Source: Dermanyssus gallinae (Eukaryota > Arthropoda > Arachnida > Mesostigmata > Dermanyssidae). Taken from it: a stretch of DNA of 64,000 nt. The notes under the pieces were generated by a model. That model had not been told where the DNA came from. It ran no database searches and saw only the letters and a list, made by a program, of their open reading frames with translations. The stretch lies in contig QVRM01005439.1 in NCBI GenBank assembly GCA_003439945.1, forward strand, positions 1 to 64,000, in the 5' to 3' direction. The translations under genes were made by a program, and so were the position numbers. Below, piece by piece: positions 52,792 through 61,456 of this stretch; the first letter of the stretch is position 1, and each line of letters begins with the position of its first letter.

Positions 52792-54958
52792 TGACGAGGT
52801 GGTTCTTTCTAAGATTTAAATACTTGAATTAAAATTGTTATTTATATTGACGTCAATGTTGTTTGTGGTGTGTGATGTGTCTTGTGACGACTCCGCAGGT
52901 GGTGACAACACAATTGACGTTTGCGATTCGCCGCGAGCAGAGCAAGGAGGAGATCGACGACTACACTACTCGCGAGTTAGCGAAGCTCTATGCGCACGTC
53001 AGCCAACAGCCAGATGGGGCGCCCACTAAGAAACTCTTCGTGCAGAGGGTAAGCTATGGGAATAATACGCCCCCGGCGAGGACACATGCTGAGAGTGTAT
53101 ATATATATAGTCCAGTTCAATAATGTGCTTTGAATGTCAAGCGACAGCTTCTGACGCCAGAATTCGAAGGCTTTTACCCACGCGCTGCATCAGCTTGAAT
53201 GTAAGGAGACCTGGATCTCCCATTGTCTCGAACGCCAACAAATATAACCGACGCCAAAGTACTTTCTGCATTTGTTAGCCCTTGCTAACCGGGAAGCATG
53301 ACCTGCTTGGCCCGACCATCGAAGGGGCTAATTAGTAGGTGACAGTTGCATCCTAAACAAGCATGCGGCCACGCGGCTCGAAGGGGGTTAGAGTGAAAGC
53401 GTCAGGTATTTTTCCATCGTTCCTGGGTAGACCGGAGGGTTCCAGTGCTCACGGAAAGCCGGTAGGTGTCAATGCCCGACTAGAGGTGACATTTAAGCGA
53501 TAGTGACGTGCTTGTCGGCCTGCACTCAGGGCGCATGGCCGGCCACGATGGGCTAACGCATCACCACAAAATTACCACAACGACGTCGGTGGAGCATAAC
53601 TAGGTCAACACCAAGCTGCAGTACTACGCTTATGCGCGTCGTCTCTTCGAAGAAGTCCCAATTCGGAGACAGAGCAGGGCATGTAAGTGAGCTCTAGGCC
53701 GTTGACTATTGACGCCTCGAAGACTATATATGTATATATATATATATAAAGAGAGGGAGAGGAAGAGCAGTCGTACGCACACGGTACGCTGCCATTGTGG
53801 CTATTGACTCTTTCAAATTTTCTCTCAGTCGCGCTCTCGTTGTTTAACAACCTCCTACGTTCCTCGGCACGGTCCTTCCTCCCTGTCCTTCCCCATTTGT
53901 TTCCCATTCACTTCTGCCACCGTTCATCGGAGGGTAGGAGCGAGGATGCGGTTTGTTACGAAGTGGCCGATTCGTCGGCGATTTGCATAGCGGCGGGCCC
54001 ACCCAACTCGGCGCGTCAGCCAATCGTCAGCCAAACATCCACCCATTGAGCCGGCGAGTATCGAGCTTGCGCAGTCATATCAGGGCAGATGCTCCGACTG
54101 TGCACGAGTGACGAATATGACGATGTCATTTGCGAACATGGCCTCCCTCAGTGTCATCATTGTGGTGACAATGATGCTTATGATGATGATAATGATGGGG
54201 CCTACTGACAGGAGACGCCAACAACAGAGAGACAACAAAAGCAACAACAACAACATCAACGACGTCAGCGACTACGACAACAACAATAACAACAACAACA
54301 ACGAAAACAACAACAAAGGAACAGTAACAACAATCTCAGTAATAACAGCCTGCTTACTTAGCTGCACTATTACAGTTGCTGTTGAGAGCCCTACGGTTGC
54401 AGCTTGTCTACGAGCTGTTACATTTGCGAACTTTGTCTTGTGGGTGTCGTTGTTGTCATTGCCTTTTTTGCCATTATTTGGATACTGTTACTGGACAGAG
54501 TCGATACTTTTCACGGGGTGGGCGCGAGGAGAGTTCTCCGCGTTGCCAGGAAGAGCAGCGTGAAGACAAGTCATGACGTTGCAGATGACACCAAACGGCC
54601 TTCTGTCCATGATAAGAAAAAAATGTTCAAGCGCCTATTATATGATCAAGATGGGTGCGCGTGTATATTCTTCTTCATTTTCTCTCTCTCTCTCTCTCTT
54701 GCTCAGTTCGTCATATGTGTTGGCTTCGTTGTGTGCTTTATTTGTTAATTATTCGTTTTCATTAGAGGCGCATTTTAGAGAATGGCGGGCGACCTAGTCC
54801 GTGGTGGTGGTGGTGTTTGCGGCCACATGCACTGCATACACGCGCCCATATGTAAACTTTATCCGTGTGTATCCATCTGTTCATCTATCATCATCATCAT
54901 CATCCTAGCTACCTAGCTTACTGTAACGGCAACAAGTGGTTGTTGTTTTAAATAATAC

Positions 54959-54998
<40 letters not shown>

Positions 54999-57900
54999 CA
55001 TCATAACGCATTTTCCTAATTATTACGGAAACAACAAAGACAGTGTGGCGGAGTACTTGGCAGTTGGAGAATCACAGCAAAGTTGACGCGTACTGTCGCT
55101 TTCGCTCTCTCTCTCTCTCTCCATCGCGTCTGCTTGTTACTTTTTACATCAAGAACGACAGAAACAGGGCGCCGATGGTCATGTAGGGGGTGATTGGGGA
55201 GGTTGCTTCTGTTCTATCTTCCTCCAAATTGTAGCAGCAGCAGCAAAAGCATCGTATTAAAGGCGATGATGATGGACATTTTCAATCCACGATCAACCAG
55301 CAATCACGTCAATCATGCTAGTTTCTGCCTTCTTGTTATTAGATTGAAGGCTATTGGTTTTGCGGCTCCTAGATTTGCTACTGTTATTAGTCTGTCACAG
55401 CGGGCGCTAGGCGTGATGGCCGCATAATTATAACCATTACGATCATTATCATCATCGTCGTCGTAATACAAACACATTTTGATGAGACATTGGTGGGTTG
55501 GGGGGTTGACAGGATACTTTTCTTCGCATGGTTATTTTGACTCCCCGCAAAAGAACAGGCCTGTTTGCCTGCTTGCAGCAGTGTCTTTGTGCCTGCAGCA
55601 TCTTCGACGGTCGGTCCATATGTCGACAACGCTAGGGTGCAGTCTACATAGACTTGTTGTTGGGAAGTCGTACGCACATTGGCTTTCATCGACGAAGTCA
55701 TCAAAGTTGATGATAACGCTGCTGCTGCTGAGGGTGATGATAAGGATGATGGTGATGGTGGTGATCATGATGATAGTGACGACCAGTGGCAGAGTCAGTG
55801 GCACTAGAAGTTGGCTTCGGAGAGAGTACTTTTGGGGGTTGGGGGTGCCAATGGGTTTGTAACTTCCCGTCGAAATGCTGCATTCGCCTGCTGTTGCTCG
55901 ACGGCAGCTAGTCTAATCTACACTCGAGCACAGTCTGTGCAACATTGCCGTTATAATCATGAGCAGCTTCATGCAACCGCCAGCTGCCTATACGTTTGAT
56001 TATTGGGCGAAGCGGTAGCCGACTCATTATCGGCCCATATATATATATATATATACACCGCGAGAAACGGACAGGGAAAGAGGAAGAATGCAAAACTAAG
56101 AGAGATGAACTGATAGAGCGAGAATGGCTGCGCGACAAAAAGGAAGATCAGACGGCCGGGGCTGTTGGTGCATAAGGCAAATATTGATTGTTTTCCCAAT
56201 AACTAACGTGACTCAGTGACTCAACTTTAGCGCCGCCTGCCTTTACCGTTGTCGTTATCTGCTCCGCATCTGCTGTTCCACTTATATCGTTCTCTTTCCC
56301 TGCTATACACATCCTCTTGTAGCTTGCTTGCTCGCTCTTCGTTGAAGATGGTCCATGCATCCCTTCCGGAGGCTCGTTTGCATCAAGCCTCATCACATGT
56401 AGGCCGCTGTACTGCACACGCACTGCTGTACTGCGCTTCGCTTGCTTCTGCTGCATATGAGAGGGAGAAGGGGAACTAGAGTGTGTGGGGAAGAGGTAGA
56501 GGTAGAGGGTGTGAGGGAGGGAGGGAGAGAGAGAGAGGTAGAGGGTGTGGAAGAGAGGGGGAGGAGGGTGAGAGAGCGTGCCGCCTGTGAGGAGGCTTGG
56601 GCGCCGGTGAGGTGGCTGGTTGAAGGCTGGGTGACGTGAGAGTTCATGCTGCATCTATGCATGGTCTATCCATATATATATATATCCATTGATCGAGCGA
56701 TTGGTCGGCAGATCGATGAAGCCCGCCATCCGGATGGCGGGAACTTGTCCTGGACGGGACGAGGAGTCCCGTCCTCGTGATTGTGGTGTTGTGGCTCGAT
56801 CGCTGCAGTCGACGCGCAAGATTTCCCATCGTCTTCACTGCGCACCGACCACCGCTACGTGGCGGCTCATCGGTGTCAGGGCCTAACTACTGACGCTCGG
56901 GTTGGGCGGGCAGCGCTCGGAGAACGGCAGCAGAACAAAGCCTCTCCCTGTCTTTCTATCCCTATAACTCACTCCACCTCTCCGTATCTCTCTCTCTCTT
57001 TTTTTTTCATTCCCTCCTAACCCGTCTGTTTGCATAAAATTTCTCTATGTATCATCAAGCGTGCGTTATCAGTCAAACAGACGGACAGGCAGGCGGACGG
57101 ACAGACAGACAGACATACAGGACACAAGACAGTACTCCCGAGAAGATCGAAAACCCCCAAGATGGTGTCAGAGGTCGCTCATGCGACGGGTTCGTGCATT
57201 TGCCAGCAAGGTGACATGCTGATGATGTTGATGAGGGCGGCGGTGGCCGCCACGTTTGCCAAAATGACAGGTCCCTGTTGACGTCATGTCTAGAATGCAA
57301 AATAGTCCGCGCTATAGCCGTGCTAGAGTGTTGTTGTTGTTGTTGTTCGTAGGCAAGCACACGAGGAACCGTTCCGATTTGGCTGAACTAACTGGCTGTA
57401 CTGTTGATGCTGATGGTTCCTCAACTCTACCACTGCACCAGCCATAGACATTCCCTGCCGCATTTGTCGAACTCGGTCCTCTATTATGTGAGGTGCGACT
57501 GATGACGGATCACTGTGGCCGCAGTAGCCGTCTCATGATCGAGCTCGTCAAAGATGTCTCTGAGTAGTTCTATTTGATGTCTCGTCATGTTTCGTCATGT
57601 CATTGCCAAGGTCGAACACCCCTTCTACCACGCATGTGTCTGCATAAATGCGTAAGGAGAGCTCGATGAGCTGAATGAGTCCCGGGGTAGCGGGTCTGCT
57701 TCGCACTGCACTGCAAAACTGCACGGCGAGATACAATCAGATCAAACACTGCGCTGTCCTCGAAAGTGATCGTTCTCGGTGCTCTGTTCGTGTCATTCGT
57801 TTATTTTTTATTTTTCGTAGGTATGACTTATGACGACGAATCTGATATGGAAATGCGGAGACCTGTTAGCGTTTAGCGAGAGCAATGTTGCGCCAGCTGC

Positions 57901-58468
57901 GTGGCGAACATATACTAACTTCGTCTTAACTTCGTCGGTGCCGCGCAGGCCAAAGGATCGAGTTTTGCCAGGTTGCACCGTATCGTGTACGCCGTTTTGT
58001 GTTCAGTCGGCCAGAAGTGCTCAAACATGCTAACTTCAAAAAAGAGAAGTTGTGAATTAACGACCATGCAGCAAACTGCCAAACGTCTCGACGATACCTG
58101 GGATGGACACTGAGATAATAGAATGAGATTTTTTTTCTAGTAATAATTATAATTAGTATACAAATATTAATATTCGGCATGTACTTTGTATTTGGACATA
58201 AATTATAATTGAATTCCGTTGAGAAGTAGTATCATCAGGGCCTATTTGGTTGTTATAACATTGACCATTAACAAGGAGCAAAAAATATGACAGCAACAAC
58301 AACAACAATTATTGTTGTCACACCAACAGTAATACGAAATTCTAAAACAAGAATAGTTGTTATCTATCATTCTTAAGATTTTCAGAAGAGCATACAACAA
58401 AAGCAATGTAATATATACATTTGTACACAGTTAGTATACAAACGATGTCAATTCCATAGATGTGCACA

Positions 58469-58502
<34 letters not shown>

Positions 58503-59280
58503 CTATATGGTTAAAGTTAAGTCTATGTCGTATGGTATCTGTAGCTGCACGTGTGTCTTCGGAACGAGGTTGTCGCATACTATCGATGTCTAATCAGCGT
58601 GTCTTTCCTTTCGTCCGTTCGCCTGTTTGTGTGCCGGTGTGCTTGTATGCGTTCAGGTGCAGAAGGCCCCGTCGATTCATCCGGCGACGCCGAAGACGCC
58701 GATTGCCGCCAAAGCCGAGAGGATTCTTGGTCTGGCCGACACGCCCGACTCATACAAGCGGGGCCTGTTCCGCACCTCGATCCGCTACCCCGTCGGGCCG
58801 GCGAAGGCCGCCCTTGTGCGCAGTGGCTCGGTCGACTCGATCTTGACGGCCGACGACGACGACATGGCTGTCGACAAGGAGAACGCGCTACCGTTCGCCA
58901 AGATGCCGAAACGCAAAGCAGTGCTCGTTGTTAATGGTGGTGGTGGTGGCGGCGGTGGTGGAGGAACCGGCGCACACCTCGATGTCGACATCGGCGAGCA
59001 CAACGTTGTTGTCCCAGTCCCAGTCGGCGCAACAGCGGCAACCACGCCGCAAATGGCGACACCGACAAAATTCTCACGAACGACACCCTTCCAGAGCATG
59101 ATCCGAGCATCGATGCGTGTCAAGGCCGCCGTCCTGACGCCAACCAAGAAACTCGTAATGATTGGCGGCAGCAACAACAACGGCAACGGCAACAGCCACA
59201 ATGGCAATCACAACCACCACTACAACAGTAGCAACAACAACAACAACGATACACCGTCCAAACAAAGCAGACTAATTTAA
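15272..59280 (+). CDS. ARHGAP19: ARHGAP19-like Rho GTPase-activating protein (six 3' coding exons, 5' end missing)
   Basis: Spliced CDS: join 15272-15349, 18403-18612, 23817-24040, 42337-42495, 52899-53048, 58657-59280. All introns are GT-AG and their phases (1,1,0,0,0) match, giving 480 residues plus a 2-nt split codon before the first. Visible residues 3-200 form a RhoGAP domain, which speeds GTP hydrolysis on Rho GTPases. [11 protein letters not shown] (3-13), EGLFRKTGS with the arginine finger Arg34, the Lys72 helix ([14 protein letters not shown]) and [12 protein letters not shown] (152-163) are its blocks. The order and wording fit ARHGAP19 as I recall it, including the REL.xLYxHV segment after the domain and Thr-Pro motifs near the C terminus. 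The family member is reported to control RhoA in cytokinesis; the role here is inferred. About 100 N-terminal residues are missing, so the start codon is not assigned. Odd points are Cys156 in place of the usual Asn, and Gly and Asn/His tracts in the tail. Confidence 0.9.
15350..18402 (+). other. Intron 1 (phase 1, 3053 bp)
   Basis: The donor is GTAAGT and the acceptor is ggtttcag. It contains an ACT repeat (16336-16365), an ATC/CAC-rich stretch (16950-17060), and a (GTT)n array with GCT interruptions (18016-18115). A 69-codon ATG frame at 15598-15807 (starting [10 protein letters not shown]) is non-repetitive but matches nothing I recognise and has no splice or promoter support. Confidence 0.85.
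18403..18612 (+). CDS. ARHGAP19: RhoGAP exon B: arginine finger
   Basis: The acceptor is gcgcggtttcag and the donor is GTCG|GTGAGT. The junction with exon A restores an Asn codon (A|AT, residue 26). The 210-nt exon encodes residues 26-95. The catalytic loop is [10 protein letters not shown] with Arg34, the arginine finger that inserts into the GTPase active site. It is followed by the IRQSELR helix, a charged loop ending in [11 protein letters not shown], and the helix [15 protein letters not shown] with the conserved Lys72. The exon starts and ends in phase 1, so it is symmetric; skipping it would keep the frame but remove the arginine finger. An ATG-initiated reading that starts upstream of the acceptor is intronic. 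Confidence 0.92.
18613..23816 (+). other. Intron 2 (phase 1, 5204 bp)
   Basis: The donor is GTGAGT. It holds (TA)n at 18716-18755 and 20314-20334, poly-G runs at about 19064-19076 and 20468-20487, ACT/AGT trinucleotide tracts at 20755-20810 and 21285-21370, a degenerate TGTCCCGCTATCCCGT minisatellite at 21493-21545, and GTT-rich arrays at 22550-22660 and 23575-23695. No coding exon is seen. Confidence 0.85.
21493..21545. repeat. Degenerate 9/18-bp minisatellite
   Basis: Repeats of TGTCCCGCTATCCCGT and variants (TGTCCTGCTATCCCGT, TGTCCCGC) occur in a row in intron 2. Confidence 0.7.
23817..24040 (+). CDS. ARHGAP19: RhoGAP exon C: GTPase-binding helices
   Basis: The acceptor is tatggatgcag and the donor is AAACG|GTATGT. 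The 5' junction forms Glu96 (G|AG) and the exon ends in phase 0. It encodes residues 96-170: a variable charged stretch ([18 protein letters not shown]), the [12 protein letters not shown] helix, [13 protein letters not shown], and the [18 protein letters not shown] block. In most RhoGAP domains the last block reads M.xxNLAxxFAP, and its Asn contacts the GTPase switch region. Here the codon at 23996-23998 is TGT, giving Cys156. The rest of the block fits the family well, so this looks like a true substitution rather than a pseudogene sign. The exon is asymmetric (phase 1 to 0). Confidence 0.93.
24191..24336. repeat. Imperfect long inverted repeat (hairpin) just inside intron 3
   Basis: The arms are about 40 bp. 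The left starts CACTCGGGCATAC and ends GTATAGAGGCAAC (24218-24230). The right starts with its perfect complement GTTGCCTCTATAC (24300-24312) and ends GTAGGCACGAGTG. AATGCC/GGCATT pairs inside extend the stem. The element could be a small non-autonomous DNA transposon or a pre-miRNA-like hairpin; no flanking target duplication is clear. Confidence 0.6.
26380..26740. repeat. AAC/ACG/AAT trinucleotide arrays in intron 3
   Basis: AAC-rich and AAT-rich triplets with short spacers. A GTT array of opposite polarity follows at 26880-26975. Confidence 0.85.
27486..27530. repeat. Near-perfect 21-bp hairpin with a 3-nt loop
   Basis: The left arm begins GTCCGGTAATATGCGG and the right arm ends CGTATATTACCGGAC. 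Across 21 positions the only differences are two that become G-U wobbles in + strand RNA, leaving the loop ATA. It is far from random expectation for a non-repetitive 45-bp sequence. No U-tract follows, and no function is assigned. Confidence 0.75.
28634..28874 (-). pseudogene. Non-repetitive open frame, possible decayed coding fragment of unknown family
   Basis: The - strand is open from a stop at 28875-28877 for about 80 codons into a (TA)n run at 28612-28633. It reads [19 protein letters not shown], then [20 protein letters not shown], then [16 protein letters not shown] and so on to LTRVLGDP. The composition is protein-like, unlike the low-complexity frames elsewhere, but I recognise no family and see no splice or start support. 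It may be a fragment of a mobile or captured element truncated by the microsatellite. Confidence 0.2.
32080..32300. repeat. (AAC)n array in intron 3
   Basis: About 200 bp of AAC with GAC and AGC interruptions lie about 340 bp upstream of a (GTT)n array of opposite polarity at 32636-32780. Confidence 0.9.
32636..32780. repeat. (GTT)n array in intron 3
   Basis: GTT with TCTATT interruptions, complementary in polarity to the (AAC)n array at 32080-32300. Confidence 0.9.
37610..37812. repeat. Compound (TA)n/(TACA) microsatellite
   Basis: About 200 bp of TA dinucleotides broken at intervals by ACAT steps; the longest such block in the window. It reads open on both strands (Ile-Tyr repeats). Confidence 0.92.
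41378..41535. repeat. Minisatellite with ~23-bp unit, about seven copies
   Basis: The core GTACCCCCGTAGCTGAAGC recurs at 41378, 41420, 41443, 41466, 41491 and 41514, with one decayed copy near 41401. The - strand is open through it and reads repeated [11 protein letters not shown]-like text, which is a by-product of the repeat rather than a protein. Confidence 0.85.
42337..42495 (+). CDS. ARHGAP19: RhoGAP exon D: end of the GAP domain
   Basis: The acceptor is gcgctttttcttcag and the donor is GGG|GTAAGT. It is a 159-nt phase 0-0 exon encoding residues 171-223. [20 protein letters not shown] and the following [16 protein letters not shown] match the last helices of the ARHGAP19 RhoGAP domain, where the recalled human text reads T-x-x-L then FMIKHSQKLFKAP. 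Charged residues ([11 protein letters not shown]) follow. The ATG at its first codon sits directly after the acceptor and is internal, not a start. The exon can be skipped without a frameshift. Confidence 0.92.
42715..42810. repeat. GTT array 220 bp after exon D
   Basis: This includes a nearly pure (GTT)n stretch at 42761-42788. It faces the CAA array at 43003-43108. Confidence 0.88.
43003..43108. repeat. CAA array in intron 4
   Basis: AAC/CAA triplets with a few GAC units, complementary to the GTT array at 42715-42810. Confidence 0.9.
44087..44375. repeat. GTT/GCT array in intron 4
   Basis: About 290 bp of GTT, GCT and CTT triplets. Inside it a unit reading TTACTGTTTTTCTTCT-(A/T)GCTG(C/T)T recurs four times, so a higher-order repeat is superimposed. 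Confidence 0.88.
45740..46090. repeat. CAA/ACA-rich arrays in intron 4
   Basis: AAC/ACA triplets interrupted by short unique pieces. A related array lies at 45020-45125. Confidence 0.85.
46893..46967 (+). pseudogene. Possible relic of a mariner-type transposase helix-turn-helix
   Basis: The frame starting with GTT at 46893 reads [20 protein letters not shown] then RDGRE, followed by TAA at 46968. The block S-R-x5-W-[FY]-[KR]-R-F-[KR]-x-G-R-E is the hallmark end of the N-terminal HTH of mariner-family transposases (HTH_48 type). The text before it does not match, and no catalytic DDD region, terminal inverted repeats or TA duplication are seen. If real it is a very short, decayed piece. The match could also be chance, since another frame here looks exon-like. 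Confidence 0.3.
46915..46962 (+). CDS. Exon-like segment in intron 4 (possible cassette exon)
   Basis: The acceptor-like ctcaagcag and a strong donor GAC|GTGAGT bracket 48 nt. Read in phase 0 they give [16 protein letters not shown]. Phase 0 is what exon D (ending 42495) leaves and what the exon-like segment at 47291 takes, with only a 328-bp intron between the two. The same frame is open further upstream ([10 protein letters not shown], then LLLRLLKQ), so a longer exon starting near 46860 is also possible. A competing reading of the same bases in another frame looks like a transposase DNA-binding helix (see 46893-46967). No known family is recognised in this frame. Confidence 0.2.
47291..47425 (+). 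CDS. Exon-like segment in intron 4 (possible alternative terminal exon)
   Basis: After the acceptor gtgtctgtag the frame reads [33 protein letters not shown] and [11 protein letters not shown], then TGA at 47423-47425. The other two + frames have several stops. The composition is protein-like and free of the microsatellite bias around it. In phase 0 it could follow exon D directly or the segment at 46915-46962, ending the protein just after the GAP domain. It could instead be the last exon of a small nested gene. No homology is recognised and no AATAAA lies close downstream. Confidence 0.22.
   Translation: MDHLGVDDVTDLLGAFFFRPYYYVALTSGVKVFCRNSELAEHRK
52732..52781. repeat. (TA)n tract before exon E
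   Basis: TA run about 120 bp upstream of the exon E acceptor; another (TA)n lies at 52620-52649. Confidence 0.92.
52899..53048 (+). CDS. ARHGAP19: Exon E: conserved helix after the GAP domain
   Basis: The acceptor is gacgactccgcag and the donor is CAGAGG|GTAAGC. It is a 150-nt phase 0-0 exon coding residues 224-273. The acidic helix [20 protein letters not shown] is followed by [15 protein letters not shown]. The REL.kLY.HV...P....KK.l..R pattern matches the segment of human ARHGAP19 that I recall as ALRELFQHVHDMPESAKKKQ. This supports ARHGAP19 identity outside the catalytic domain. No further domain is recognisable. The exon is symmetric and can be skipped in frame. Confidence 0.88.
53049..58656 (+). 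other. Intron 5 (phase 0, 5608 bp)
   Basis: The donor is GTAAGC and the acceptor tgcgttcag. It contains a CAA-rich array (54220-54340), ATC repeats near 54885-54905, (TA)n at 54963-54993 and 58478-58502, GA-rich DNA at 56500-56575 and GACA repeats near 57095-57115. No exon is seen. Confidence 0.85.
58657..59280 (+). CDS. ARHGAP19: Terminal coding exon F: regulatory C-tail with KEN box and CDK-type sites
   Basis: The acceptor is a long pyrimidine-rich stretch ending tgcgttcag. The exon runs in phase 0 to the TAA at 59278-59280 and codes residues 274-480. The tail is probably disordered. Thr-Pro sites are at Thr284, 287, 302, 403, 408, 434 and 472. Three of them fit the full CDK consensus: TPTK at 408, TPTK at 434 and TPSK at 472. 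DKENALP at 346-352 (58873-58893) fits the extended KEN-box degron for APC/C-Cdh1. [15 protein letters not shown] and [10 protein letters not shown] hold basic-directed Ser/Thr sites. Residues 367-376 are ten Gly encoded by a GGT/GGC run. Residues 443 onward are Asn/His-rich and encoded by AAC repeats that continue past the stop codon. The motif roles are inferred. Confidence 0.88.
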   Translation: MQKAPSIHPATPKTPIAAKAERILGLADTPDSYKRGLFRTSIRYPVGPAKAALVRSGSVDSILTADDDDMAVDKENALPFAKMPKRKAVLVVNGGGGGGGGGGTGAHLDVDIGEHNVVVPVPVGATAATTPQMATPTKFSRTTPFQSMIRASMRVKAAVLTPTKKLVMIGGSNNNGNGNSHNGNHNHHYNSSNNNNNDTPSKQSRLI

Positions 59281-59289
59281 GCGGTTAGT

Positions 59290-59412
59290 TAGATTAATAA
59301 CAACAGCAACAAAAACAAATACGAGCCAACAACAACAAACACAACAACGACAACAACAACGACAGCAACAACAACAACAACACCGACGCCAACAACAACA
59401 ACAACAACAATA
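59290..59412. repeat. (AAC)n array directly after the stop codon
   Basis: AAC/CAA/GAC triplets start within 10 bases of the TAA. They continue the AAC repeat that encodes the Asn-rich C terminus (about 59170-59250). Confidence 0.88.
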
Positions 59413-61208
59413 ATCGAAAATAACAGTCGAGCACGCACGCACGACACGAAAATGAATGTGCGTACCTCTAGGTACATTTGCGTTTTCACGAGACCACTGT
59501 TGACCACCCGTCGCCTGTTCGCCCTGTTCCCCGAAAGCCGCGGTCTTACCCTATAGTCGTTGCGGGTGATCAGTACAATCTGTGGAGAGATACCTCTAAC
59601 GAAGAGGTACAGCTTAGAGGACTATAGTGTGGTGAGCACGCACGTGTATGGAGATTTGACACGACGAACACGTGGCACGTTTGTGAAATGCAATCATTGT
59701 TTGTTCATTCGTATTGCGCCTTGTTCGAACTCTTCATACAACTAGCGTGTGAAGCCTCTTCTCGTCGACTGGATCTCCTGGACCGTGCTCGAACACCTGG
59801 CGCCTAATTTTGACGGGCTGCTTGCAATCTGTTCACTTGTGGATAAGGCGAACGGCAGGGTAAAAGCAGGTGGTTAGTCAGTACAAACGCTCAAATCCGA
59901 CGCGATTACTCCCTTTCTCTCGGTCGTTCGTTTGCGACGAAATGAAGCGATTGCAGGACAAGCTGGCTTGTCGTGGCGTCATTTTGCATTTTCTGCATCT
60001 GAGGCTAAGAGAGATTGGATACCGTGAGTTCTTTGTTCACCACCCTCCCTTTCTCTACTGACTTCTCCGAATTCACGGAGGAATATGTATGCACATGTTT
60101 GTATATATATATGAACATTGTGTTGATAACATATGATGGTAATCCTAGTATGAAGTGTGTAAATAGGCATTTGATGCATGTGTGTATATAGAGTCATATA
60201 TAACAATATAGTAGTCTACAAAATGTTTGTATATACATATATAGTACAATTAAGTACAAATATAGTCCTGTCGTGTAGAAGATGAGATATAGTTTCAAGC
60301 GGATGATGAGCTCAATGACAATTCATCACAGGATACTTTTACTCATGATTATTACTATTAAAGGCTACTGCTGTTACTGTTAGCCGATTGATCATTTTTG
60401 TTATGCAAGTTTGCTTGTTGCTATGACCGCTGCGTTGAGCTTATCATCCACAATGGTGCTGCTTAGGGAGGTTTATGGCTGCCCGGAATGATGGTTAGTC
60501 ATTGCGCGAGCCCTGTACATACATACATACATACATACACACATACCCATGCATCCACCAAACACATGGGATTGATGTCCTTTACTCCATTTGGTTAAGA
60601 ATATGAAGACTGAGGTGACATCCGGCGACACAGGTCGATTTGTTTTTCCTATTAATCGTCCCACGTTCTGACAGTGTGCACGTTACTTAATGGGATACTT
60701 TTACCCTGCCTCCTTCTTCCGGTCAGTCGCTGGAACAGAAAACAATAGTTGCCAGACAATGAATTGATGACGAAGACATACCAGACTGCTGTTTCTGATA
60801 CGAGTTATATACTTCTGTGTAAAGAAGGTAGAGAGAAACGGCCAGATGGCTCAGACGGTTTGCGGCCAACGGCTGACAAAGTTAGTCCATGCTATTAACA
60901 AAACAACGACTGCGTGTACTATTAAGTAACTCATTATTTGAAGCGAGCTAGCTAACTTGAGCATCAAAAGGCCCGTATGTAAGCGAACGAACAACGCTTG
61001 TGATGGTGAACATCATGATGGCAAAACCTATCTGGAAAATGAGACACGTGTTTCAGTTGTAGCGCACAGAGACAGGTGCTGTAATAAATACACATCGATT
61101 GGATTTAAGAGTGAATTTGTGTTTATTGGCATCACCGAAATGTCCGCCACTTTGTAGAGGCCAGATCATTTATTCAATTCGTTGTAGATGGGCAGCTCTA
61201 CGGCGGCC

Positions 61209-61245
<37 letters not shown>

Positions 61246-61392
61246 GGCTGGTCCCTACACTGGACCCCCGTAATAGTGCACACGTTCGCAGGGATCCAAA
61301 TGTCATGTTCCAACCGCGAATGATTGATTGCATTGAATAAATGAATAACTATATATATATATATATATTCCCAGACCTCCGCTTGCCCTACT

Positions 61393-61397
<5 letters not shown>

Positions 61398-61454
<57 letters not shown>
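61398..61454. repeat. (TA)n tract in the 3' flank
   Basis: Long TA run; further (TA)n at 61211-61242 and 61350-61368. Confidence 0.92.

Positions 61455-61456
<2 letters not shown>

Larger units (their letters stand above)
42496..52898 (+). other. Intron 4 (phase 0, 10403 bp)
   Basis: The donor is GTAAGT and the acceptor actccgcag. It holds a GTT array (42715-42810) facing a CAA array (43003-43108), a perfect 20-bp palindrome near 43500-43520, a long GTT array (44087-44375), CAA arrays (45020-45125 and 45740-46090), AAC/GAC repeats (48455-48600), G and C homopolymers, and several (TA)n tracts. The exon-like segments at 46915-46962 and 47291-47425 lie here. Confidence 0.85.
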
